DNA from: Limisphaerales bacterium
GTDB taxonomy: Bacteria; Verrucomicrobiota; Verrucomicrobiia; Limisphaerales; AAA164-E04
Length of the DNA stretch: 33,957 nucleotides
Assembly: GCA_024761205.1 (NCBI GenBank)
Contig: JAMASS010000045.1
Coordinates: 1-33,957, forward strand
Reading direction: 5' to 3'
Each line of letters begins with the position of its first letter. The first letter of the stretch is position 1. Under the pieces are notes generated by a model. The model had not been told where the DNA came from. It did not search any database and saw only the letters and a program-made list of their open reading frames with translations. Shown here piece by piece: positions 25,508 through 33,207 of the stretch. The translations under genes and the position numbers were made by a program.

Positions 25508-26692
25508 GTGAACCATTTTATCCCCATTCTGCTAGCCGTAACCTTCGATTTCACCGTTTTTGGCCATCCCATTCCCGATCTCCCGGTGCGGTCGTCATTC
25601 CAACCGGACGGCTCAGTGACCATCCAAGTCGAAGTGGACCCCCGCTGTTTCGCCGCCGACCCGCTGAATGAACCCTACCTCGAAAACGCGATCCTCCAAG
25701 ATTACACCAACGAGCAGAAGGCGGAACTCTTCAAAAAGGCCAAACAGCTCATTGAGAATTACGTTGAATTCTGGATGCACCCTCTGGGACAGGTGCTACC
25801 GCACTTCGACATGAGTTTCACCACCTTCGCCAACAAAGATCTGACCTGGAATTCAGAGACTCCCGAAACCAATAGCATCGAATGCGCCGAGACCCCTGTG
25901 GTGATTACGGCAGAATGGAAAACCAACGCCCCAAAAATGTCCGGTTACCAGATCAAAGCGACCGAGGAAGGCACATTCAGTGTCTATTTCATCAATCACT
26001 TAAACGGCGAAAACCAACCCCTCAACGTCCTTTTCCCGGGTGAAGATAGCTATATCCTGGATCTGGAACCTTGGTCCCAAGCCATCCAAACCGAATCGGC
26101 GCCGCAAAGCGCAAAAAAAGAATCACGCCCCAGTAAACTAGACACTTTTCGCGATTTTATCCGACAGGGATACGCCCACGTTCTGCCCCTAGGCTGGGAC
26201 CATGTTCTGTTTGTCGTCGGTCTGGTACTGCTCTCACGACAGCTCCGTCCTCTGATTTACCAGATCTCCATCTTTACCGTCGCGCACACGGCAACCCTGG
26301 CCTTGGCCACCTTTGGCTGGGTCAAAATACCGCCCGAGATCATTGAGCCCATCATCGCTTTGAGCATCACTTGCGTGGCCATTGAGAATATCTTCAAAGA
26401 GACCTATTCGCACCGACGACTGATCATCGTTGGCATCTTCGGTCTCATCCACGGTCTTGGCTTCGCCAGCGTCTTGGCCGAGAAAAATCTCCCCGTCCAG
26501 GACCTAGTCATCGGGCTCCTCGGTTTCAATTTAGGGGTCGAGCTTGGCCAACTGACCGTGGTCCTCGGCATCGTTCTCCTCACCTTGAAACTCGATCAAA
26601 AGAGCTACCGCAAATACTGTTCGGTCCCAGGATCTGTCCTGATTGGGATGATCGGAATCTATTGGACGATCAAACGCGTATTTCTCGGCTAA
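25508..26692 (+). CDS. HupE/UreJ-type membrane protein with exported domain
   Basis: The 394-residue protein has a short N-terminal signal-like segment, an exported domain of about 190 residues, and a C-terminal membrane domain (from about residue 220) with about six helices. The latter shows the HupE/UreJ_2 features: GYAHVLPLGWDHVLFVVGL (the 'GxxHxLxGxDHxLFv' block with metal-binding-type His), FTVAHTATLALA ('FTxAHSxTL'), ALSITCVAIEN, and LIHGLGFASVL ('GLIHGxGFA'). HupE/UreJ proteins are linked to nickel or cobalt handling; this large variant is widespread without a proven substrate. The start is GTG 25508. No hydrogenase or urease gene lies in the window. Confidence 0.88.
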   Translation: MNHFIPILLAVTFDFTVFGHPIPDLPVRSSFQPDGSVTIQVEVDPRCFAADPLNEPYLENAILQDYTNEQKAELFKKAKQLIENYVEFWMHPLGQVLPHFDMSFTTFANKDLTWNSETPETNSIECAETPVVITAEWKTNAPKMSGYQIKATEEGTFSVYFINHLNGENQPLNVLFPGEDSYILDLEPWSQAIQTESAPQSAKKESRPSKLDTFRDFIRQGYAHVLPLGWDHVLFVVGLVLLSRQLRPLIYQISIFTVAHTATLALATFGWVKIPPEIIEPIIALSITCVAIENIFKETYSHRRLIIVGIFGLIHGLGFASVLAEKNLPVQDLVIGLLGFNLGVELGQLTVVLGIVLLTLKLDQKSYRKYCSVPGSVLIGMIGIYWTIKRVFLG

Positions 26693-27585
26693 TTACCGCC
26701 TACGAGCAGATGATTCGAACTGAGTGCAGGATCAGAGAACAACGGCCGCCGCAACAAGTCCAAAACGGTGAAGAATCGCCACGCTCCAAAATCTGGCGAC
26801 ATCACCTAGACCTCCGATCTCTCGATAGCATCCCGTTCGTCATCCCAAGCCTCGGCAAAGGATGAGAGTGCGATGATCCTTCGCCGCTTTCCCCGCTCAA
26901 GATTTCCGTCTTTCAAAAAACGCTTTAATCGCCGACATGCCTCCGAGGAACTCACAACGCAACAGATACCCACCGCCATCAAGTGTGGCCAGACTCCTCC
27001 TCCTTTGAACACTCCGTTCCTCCTGCTCAAATCCCCTCAAGCCAACTTCAAAACCGCTCCTGTTTTCGCCGCCAAGGCATCATCCCCCGCCTCCGCCGAT
27101 TGCATGTGGCTCCAGCATGCCTAGTGTCGGTTTAGTCACTGTATCACTATGTAAGTCGATCATATAACCCCCAGGTCACTCTCAATCACGGAGAGAAGCT
27201 ACCATCCCATCACCTCCCCTCACAACCAAGCAAGATCACCTACGTATCGCGAAGGCGGTCACTAAATACTACGAGAGCAGCAGCGGATCTGATAGACCGT
27301 GCGAAAAGCAGAATTTGCCGGATATCCCGAACGTTTTCATCATGCAGGCAGGTTAAAAGCGACAACCCCGCTCTCGCACTCCAAAACCTGGCGGAATGGC
27401 GAGAGCTCTTGAAGTGTTCTTGAAGTGTAAGAGCAGAGTTGTGCTTTGGTTATGGCTGACGAGACATCAACGACAGGTATTTCACGCAGCCCGATGAACC
27501 GCCTTTTGGAGACATTCGCCCTACCCGTTTTGTTGTGCCGCCCCATTTCCCCGCTTCATACTTGCTACCATGATAGATCACCAAA
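26693..27585. other. Gene-free stretch
   Basis: About 890 bp without a recognisable gene. It contains one copy of an interspersed repeat (26760-26789). Short frames here have no convincing ribosome sites or family features. It may hold eroded coding DNA too changed to recognise. Confidence 0.5.
26760..26789 (-). repeat. Interspersed repeat, copy 1
   Basis: Read on the minus strand it begins TTGGAGCGTGGCGAT and runs on to CACCGTTTT. It matches the plus-strand copy at 29762-29789 at 25 of 28 positions, including the first 15 in a row. Confidence 0.7.
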
Positions 27586-28170
27586 AGGTCTCAAAGAAAA
27601 GACCGCCCGATCCTGGATGAAGCCGAAGATCAGCCCGTCGAGGTCATCGTTGAGCGATTTGTCATTGAGCGGGATATCGATAAGCAAGTGATCACCTCCC
27701 TAGAGCATGGGATGCAGTTGAGCGACAGCCACCTCGACTTCCAACCCTCTCTTTCCGCCAAACTTTCCAAAAAACAACACAGCCGGATTCAGCTGTCCCC
27801 AACATGCACTCGTGGCCAGGGCGATAAATCGCACACAATTCACCTCAACGATCCCGCCGGTGTTTGCCCAACTTGCGCCGGGATTGAAACGGCCATGAGA
27901 GTGCACCCATAGCTATTATTACCGGACCCAAAATGCACTCTCCGAGACAGCGCAATCGTCAAAGGAGCCTTCAGCAACAGCCGTGACAGTTGGAGCAGCC
28001 GAATGAGGTGGAAATTGGCCGCACACTACGACTTTGACATCGATCAGCCTTGCAAAGAACTACCGGGCAAGGTTCGGGATATCCACTTCTATGACACGGG
28101 CAGCGAGAAATTCAAGATCGTCATCCCAAAAGGCGCGAGTCAAGGAACATTAGATCGGGCCACTTCCTGA
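27586..28170 (+). pseudogene. Remnant of a uvrA-like gene
   Basis: One frame carries clear UvrA features: VEVIVERFVIERDID then SLEHGMQLSD (compare 'VEVVVDRFKVR..L...ETAL.L.dG'), HTIHLNDPAGVCPTCAGI (the 'FSFNxPxGACPxCxGxG' zinc block), IVKGAFSNSRDSW, and HYDFDID..CKELPGKVRDIHFYDTG ('FdldtPwkdLp.kvr..ilyG'). A TAG at 27910-27912 interrupts it where an acidic codon would be expected (one base from GAG). Upstream, two stops at 27571-27576 close the frame, and it ends with TGA at 28168-28170. Only about 195 of the usual 930 or more codons remain, with no Walker motifs. It is a dead fragment of a UvrA or UvrA paralogue. Confidence 0.85.
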
Positions 28171-28703
28171 CCATTGATCCAGTCGACGAAGCCATCGTCG
28201 GATCGAACGGAGAGGAGGAAGCCATCAAATAGATTGAGATCGCTGACATCAAAGCATCTTCGCAGAAATACCGGTGGATCGGGACATGTCCACTACGGTG
28301 GGGCCGTCGAAATTTTCGGTTCTAAAAAGGGCCGGCCCCGTCCTACAAGCGGAATCATCGAAGCCGGATTGGCCCATTCCGTGGAATCTTGCTCGGCTCG
28401 GCGATGCCGTCTTGTGGTAGCGCCACAAGGATTCTGCGGGCACCAGATCAATTGTGCCCGCCGAACAAAAGGGCGACGATGAAAAAGAGGAACCCGATGA
28501 GAAGCTGTTCGAAGGGGGTGGACTGTTCGCATAGAGCTTGGTGGTACACAATGCCTGCTACCGGTCGAGTCCGTCCAATCGGCGCGAGGTGTGTCCGCAA
28601 GTCCAAGTCAAGTGCAGATTGCCGCAAGCACTGATGAAGTGCCCGTGGGAGTTTTGATGATTTCGGTTGGAGGATGCTTGCATCGATCCAGCATTTGCTT
28701 TCT
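28171..28703. other. Unassigned stretch with an interrupted frame
   Basis: A plus-strand frame from 28298 to 28534 is open except for one TAG (28418-28420). It reads KFSVLKRAGPVLQAESS, then WPIPWNLARLGDAVLW, and after the stop RHKDSAGT and a Glu/Lys-rich end. I do not recognise it. On the minus strand the same DNA encodes a hydrophobic run FEQLLIGFLFFIVALLFG, so the coding strand is unclear. Confidence 0.3.
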
Positions 28704-29060
28704 GACTAGCCATCCGCAAATCCGTTGACACCAGAGCGATCATGATATTTGAGGTAGCCGCCAAACAAGGATTACTTCGGATTGAGGAGCAGCAACCGAT
28801 TCATGGCATCTTGCAGTAGGTTTCGAAGCCCCGGCTACCCAGGTTAGAATTCCGTAAGTGCCGTTATTGTTCCTAACCATTTCGTCCTCCGAATCAATGG
28901 CGTAGAGATTCCAGATAATCGCCAATTGCTTCATGTTATTGATGCATTTGACTGGTGGACTTTGCCCTTTGCTTTGGTGAAGGCGGGAAGGAGCATTCCG
29001 GCGAGAATCGCGGTGACGATTAGTAACTCTATCGGGGCAAATGCGGCAAGTTTGAGGATG
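28704..29060 (-). pseudogene. Decayed pseudopilin (prepilin-type N-terminal domain)
   Basis: On the minus strand the N-terminus reads AFAPIELLIVTAILAGMLLP, then AFTKAKGKVHQ. This is the prepilin methylation helix ('[22 protein letters not shown]..AKEKA', with the key Glu). After a frameshift (near 28945) it continues KCINNMKQLAIIWNLYA, DSEDEMVRNNNGTYG, LTWVAGA, as in Verrucomicrobiota pseudopilins. A further shift leads to DAMNRLLLLNPK, a stop, then SLFGGYLKYHDRSGV ('NT.LLLNPKySLFapYLKS'). With at least two frameshifts and two stops it is a pseudogene. Confidence 0.8.
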
Positions 29061-29190
29061 GGTTTGGAAAACGTGGCTTTCAGGTAGAGTTTAATGACGG
29101 AATTAAGTCGAAAATGAAATAAAATAGCGACAATAAATTTGCACTGAGTGCTTCTTCCATTGCCCGGAGTAGCCTCGGGGCGGTAGCGAC

Positions 29191-29212
29191 GGGAGCCGTT
29201 CGGAATGCTCCC
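29191..29212. repeat. Perfect 6-bp hairpin
   Basis: GGGAGC (29191-29196) pairs with GCTCCC (29207-29212). Its loop and right arm contain TTCGGAATGC (29199-29208), which recurs inverted at 29353-29362. Confidence 0.5.
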
Positions 29213-29761
29213 GGGGCGATCGCTCCTCTCCCGTCGACCGGGTTGTTGGGGGCGCTCCAGAGGGATGCACTCCAGCCGGAGGCTGAGTCAACGCCACTAA
29301 ATCGATCGCCAACTCCAGCCGTTCAGACTCGGACAGCCAAGAGCGGTCAGAGGCATTCCGAATGGCGCGCGCGCTTCACAAGGGTGTCCGTTGCCCTAGG
29401 CGGCACAGGTGCGCTGGCGAATCTCACCCGCCACGCAGACACAAGGAGCTCCCGCTGGCTCAGCGAATCCTGGGCGCTCTCCAGCAGGGCGCCTTCCTTT
29501 CCACTGATTCGTCTCTTCATCTCGGCGCTATCGGCGTCCCGGTTAATGAAGCGGCGCCCGGTTGAGCGATCTTCCAGCCCCTCAGTGTCTTCTCTAAGTC
29601 AGCTGTGGGGAAACTGTTCTTCGCCTCGCTCCGTGGATCGTGGCTCCTCCACTCATCGCGCCCGCTCCGCCCGTTCATCGGATCGCCCCCCTTTCTGCGG
29701 GATCGCCGCGGTGCAGCCTCATGGAGTCGGTCATTTCGGTTGCCCTTGCTAGGCAGAGGTC

Positions 29762-29790
29762 TTGGAGCGTGGCGATCTTTCACCGCTTTT
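29762..29790 (+). repeat. Interspersed repeat, copy 2
   Basis: It begins TTGGAGCGTGGCGAT, followed by CTTTCACCGCTTTT. Matches copy 1 (26760-26789, opposite strand) at 25 of 28 positions. Confidence 0.7.
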
Positions 29791-29924
29791 TCCTGCTGTG
29801 TCACGAGTGTCTGCGCTGAGTTTGTGCCCTTTTCCAATCACACACCGGCCCTACATCCAGTGGATTTTGTTCTTAACGGGCCCGATAGGAATGCGGTAAC
29901 GTCTGCAGCTCGCGGAATTTATTC

Positions 29925-31130
29925 ATGAAGAAACCATCACTTTTAGTCATCTTTCTGACGGTTTTCATTGACCTGATCGGTTTTGGACTCGTTTTGCCGC
30001 TGTTGCCTCGATATGCTGATCGGTTTGGAGCGCCGGGCTGGGGTATTGGACTGATCATCAGTTCTTACTCGATTATGCAGTTCTTCTTTACGCCTTGGTG
30101 GGGTAAGCTTTCGGATCAGATTGGTCGTCGGCCGGTTATTCTCGTGAGTACGACTGGCTCGACCATTTCTTATGTTTTGTTTGCTCTGGCTTCGGGGATG
30201 GAGGGAGCGTCCGGTTTATGGATGCTGTTGGTATCGCGGGTGTTTGCTGGCATTGCGGGCGCTAATTTGTCAGTGGCGTCTGCGTACATCGCTGACGTTA
30301 CGACAAGGGAGAATCGTTCGAAGGGCATGGGGTTAATTGGTGTCGCGTTTGGTCTTGGGTTCATGATTGGGCCGGCGATTGGGGCTTTCAGCGCGAAATT
30401 GTTTGGGTTAACAGGACCGGGATGGGTCGCGGCAGCGATCTGCGGTACCAACTTTATCTTGGCCTGCGCGATTCTGGCCGAAAGCCGGAAATCGTCGAGT
30501 GAACCGGTTCCGGATCGTCCCAAGTTTGATCAGTGGCTGCATACGCTGCGTCAGCCAAGGCTCGGGTTTTTGATCGGTGTCTTTTTTCTGGCGGCATTTT
30601 GTTTCGCTTGTTTTGAGACCACCCTATCGCTGCTCTTGGGTCGAACGTTTCAATATGATGAGACGCGTTTGGGTTACCTCTTTGCTTATTGCGGATTGAT
30701 TTCTATTTTGGTGCAAGGCGTGATGGGGCGATTGGTGAGGCGGTTTGGTGAGCCGGGCTTGATTTGCACTAGTTTGGTGGGGATAGGTGTGAGTTTGGCG
30801 TTGCTGCCTTTTATGGGGAGTCTTTTGACCATGTTGATGGCGCTGGGATTGTATACAATTTTTTCGAGTATTAACCGCGCACCGACCATGGGAATGATTT
30901 CGATGAACGCTCCCGAGAATGAGCAGGGAAATACTTTGGGGGTGGCACAGAGTGCGGGAACCTTGGCACGAATTTTTGGCCCGATCTTTGCCGCCTGGCT
31001 TTACAGCTTTAGACCGGCTTTGCCGTATGTCATTTGCGCCGGTGTCGCCGTGGTGGCTGCGGTGCTGGCATGGTTTTACTTGATTCGTGGGGATCGATCC
31101 GTCGAGATGTCGACGGCAAATCCGGCTTAG
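29925..31130 (+). CDS. MFS transporter, DHA1/TetA-like
   Basis: The 401-residue inner-membrane protein has 12 predicted helices. The first helix has FLTVFIDLIGFGLVLPLLPRY, as in TetA-type drug/H+ antiporters ('D..G.GlilPvLP'). Loop 2-3 holds the MFS motif A, GKLSDQIGRRP. Helix 4-5 shows RVFAGIAGANLSVASAYIAD and GLIGVAFGLGFMIGPAIG (motif C-like 'GxxxGPxxGG'). The substrate is unknown; family members export tetracyclines, other drugs or metabolites. The plus strand here is G/T-rich, unlike the C-rich genes to the left, hinting at inversion or transfer. The start is ATG 29925 with a weak ribosome site. Confidence 0.92.
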   Translation: MKKPSLLVIFLTVFIDLIGFGLVLPLLPRYADRFGAPGWGIGLIISSYSIMQFFFTPWWGKLSDQIGRRPVILVSTTGSTISYVLFALASGMEGASGLWMLLVSRVFAGIAGANLSVASAYIADVTTRENRSKGMGLIGVAFGLGFMIGPAIGAFSAKLFGLTGPGWVAAAICGTNFILACAILAESRKSSSEPVPDRPKFDQWLHTLRQPRLGFLIGVFFLAAFCFACFETTLSLLLGRTFQYDETRLGYLFAYCGLISILVQGVMGRLVRRFGEPGLICTSLVGIGVSLALLPFMGSLLTMLMALGLYTIFSSINRAPTMGMISMNAPENEQGNTLGVAQSAGTLARIFGPIFAAWLYSFRPALPYVICAGVAVVAAVLAWFYLIRGDRSVEMSTANPA

Positions 31131-31183
31131 CTGACTTCTTTTTTTGGCGGACAGTGCGGGAATGTTCGGTTAGACGTTTTTCT

Positions 31184-32590
31184 ATGCCGAAACTGTCTGA
31201 CATTTGCCCGAAAGCCGCGTTCCTTTATTTCTTGCCTGTCGACACGCGAGTGCCCTTGAAGTTTGGAGCTGAGGTCACTACTTACGTGACGGTGGCCCGG
31301 GTCCGGGTCACGGTGGTAACCCGTGATGGCCGGTCGGCCGATGGGTGGGGTGAGACGCCGTTGAGTGTGCAGTGGGTGTGGCCTCAGGAAGGGAATTTTG
31401 AAGAGCGGGATCAGTCGCTGAAAGACTTTTGTGCTCAGTTAGTCACTGCGTGGGCTCGTTTCGAACACTATGGGGATCCAGTGGATGTGGGGATTACGTT
31501 TCAAGAGCAGGTGCTGCGGCCCCTGCATGCGGCATTCAATCGTTCCCGTGCCGACGACGATCAAATGCCGTGGTTGGCGGCGCTCGTTTGTTGCTCGCTC
31601 TTTGACCTTGCGGTTCATGATGCCTTTGGCAAGGCACTTGATCGACCCGTTTATCAGACCTATTCCGGACAGTATCTGAATCGCCCATTGTCGGATTACC
31701 TAGAGGCGGTGAATGATGCGCGACAGCCTTTTCACGATCGCTTCCCCTGCGATTTTTTGGTCGATCGGCCGACCTCGTCTCTTCCTGCGTGGCATTTGGT
31801 AGGGGGCCTGGATCCGGTGGAAGCAGCCGAGTTGAGCGGACACGAACCTGATGATGGGTATCCGGTTTTGCTGCGGGACTGGATTGAGCGTGATGGGCTT
31901 ACCTGTTTGAAGGTCAAGCTCCGGGGAGACGATTTCGATTGGGACTGCCAACGCTTGGTTGCTGTCGGACGAATCGCCATTGAAACAGGTGTGAGGTGGT
32001 TGACAGCTGACTTCAATTGTTCCGTCACCGTGCCAGAGTATGTGGACGAGATTCTTGATCGCTTGCGTGATGCAGAGTCGCGGATATATGGAATGCTGTT
32101 GTACGTTGAGCAGCCGTTTCCCTATGATTTGGAAGCCAACCCCATCGATGTTCACAGCGTATCCGCTCGGAAGCCGTTGTTTTTAGATGAGAGCGCTCAC
32201 GACTGGCATCTGGTTCGCTTGAGGCGTGAGTTGGGGTGGACAGGGGTTGCATTGAAAACTTGCAAGACACAATCCGGCGCTCTGCTGAGTGCTTGTTGGG
32301 CGAAGGCTCACGGGATGACCCTGATGGTACAGGACTTGACGAATCCAATGCTGGCACAGGTGCCGCACGTACTGCTCGCTGCCAATGTGGGCACCATCAT
32401 GGGCGTGGAGACCAATGCCATGCAGTTTTATCCGGACGCCTCTCAGCCTGAGGCGATCGTCCATCCGGGGCTCTACCGACGTCGGGAGGGACGATTGAAC
32501 CTATCCACAATTGGCGGACCGGGTTTTGGTTATCGGGAGAGTGAAATCAAACGGGAGTTGCCTGAAGTGGCGGCCGCCGATGGAAATTGA
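31184..32590 (+). CDS. Enolase-superfamily enzyme (MR/MLE type)
   Basis: The 468-residue protein is a mandelate racemase/muconate lactonizing-type enzyme, a Mg-dependent TIM barrel that abstracts a proton next to a carboxylate. Visible active-site elements in order: K-x-K on strand 2 (K243, K245 in CLKVKLRG), metal ligands D276 (TADFN), E309 (YVEQPF) and D335 (FLDES), and a second lysine motif K358-x-x-K361 (ALKTCKTQSG). That set matches the MLE/dipeptide-epimerase subgroup. It is about 100 residues longer than typical family members, with extra sequence between about 100 and 240. The ATG at 31184 is preferred, because the longer frame overlaps the MFS gene by 97 bp. Separated from the MFS gene by 53 bp, possibly co-transcribed. 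Confidence 0.85.
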   Translation: MPKLSDICPKAAFLYFLPVDTRVPLKFGAEVTTYVTVARVRVTVVTRDGRSADGWGETPLSVQWVWPQEGNFEERDQSLKDFCAQLVTAWARFEHYGDPVDVGITFQEQVLRPLHAAFNRSRADDDQMPWLAALVCCSLFDLAVHDAFGKALDRPVYQTYSGQYLNRPLSDYLEAVNDARQPFHDRFPCDFLVDRPTSSLPAWHLVGGLDPVEAAELSGHEPDDGYPVLLRDWIERDGLTCLKVKLRGDDFDWDCQRLVAVGRIAIETGVRWLTADFNCSVTVPEYVDEILDRLRDAESRIYGMLLYVEQPFPYDLEANPIDVHSVSARKPLFLDESAHDWHLVRLRRELGWTGVALKTCKTQSGALLSACWAKAHGMTLMVQDLTNPMLAQVPHVLLAANVGTIMGVETNAMQFYPDASQPEAIVHPGLYRRREGRLNLSTIGGPGFGYRESEIKRELPEVAAADGN

Positions 32591-32658
32591 CAATCTGCCG
32601 TTCCCTCGCCGGAAGTGAACACGATCTGAGCTATTCTTCCATCGGAGCCTTGCCCTTA

Positions 32659-33086
32659 TCAACAACTTGGAGAATCGCTTTCCGGCAATAGTATGGGTGC
32701 TATCGGCAGCAAAGATGAAGGGAAAGATTGCCACCGTTCTTTCGGGCCTTCAACTCGGATGAAATTACCGTCCTCATCATAGATGCGGGTAGCTTGTCTG
32801 GATTGCGCCCCCCCTCCTCGGTCTCCTGCAAAAACCGTTCTGCTGACGTACCTCTCGGCCGCCCTCAATACCAGGCTTTGGCGGCTAAAAAATCTTCGTC
32901 CCGCCAGTCTTCATCGGTGTAGAATTTATCTCCTGGCAAGATGCTCAACCAAGTGTCGGTGATGAGCTCTTCATTCATTTCCAAGTCGAAAAGCTCAATG
33001 GACAGCAGTCCGCCAATCAACTCCGGTTCCGTGAAGCCCTTCCACTGAAGACCGACTCGAGCAGAGTTTCTGCCGCTTCTTCTCAT
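32659..33086 (-). pseudogene. Unrecognised protein, probably frameshifted
   Basis: On the minus strand a 73-codon frame (33086-32865) encodes an acidic protein with ELIGGLLSIELFDLEMNEE, WLSILPGDKFYTDEDW and RDEDFLAAKAWY. Directly after its stop, another frame (32868-32659) reads AERYVSRTVFAGDRGGG and ATRIYDEDGNFIRVEG. The abutting frames suggest one gene broken near 32865, but two unrelated chance frames cannot be excluded. No family is recognised. The rest of 32591-33207 holds nothing clear. Confidence 0.35.
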
Positions 33087-33207
33087 GTTGAAGAAACTGT
33101 TTGTGTAAGTCAGCTCATGCTGATATCATCCCTCAATTCCCTACTTAGCGTAACGTGCCATATATCTCCAAGTTTGCATCTAAATTGGACTGTAATGCAA
33201 TGATAAA

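Larger units (their letters stand above)
29061..29924. other. Gene-free, hairpin- and repeat-containing stretch
   Basis: About 860 bp of mostly GC-rich DNA before the MFS gene. It has a perfect hairpin at 29191-29212, an inverted repeat (29199-29208 with 29353-29362), and an interspersed repeat copy (29762-29790). A 169-codon Arg/Ser-rich frame here (29243-29752) shows no family features. I see no tmRNA, RNase P or rRNA signature. Confidence 0.5.

Noticed and set aside
26806-27124. Short frames on both strands (74 and 83 codons) after the HupE-like gene
   Set aside because: No recognisable domain, no ribosome sites and mutually overlapping.
29243-29752. 169-codon plus-strand frame, Arg/Ser-rich
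   Set aside because: No family motif, no ribosome site, amino-acid composition of a random GC-rich frame; it spans hairpin and repeat-like DNA.
29061-29924. Structured RNA gene (RNase P, tmRNA, SRP)
   Set aside because: GC-rich and hairpin-bearing, but the universal core sequences of these RNAs are absent.
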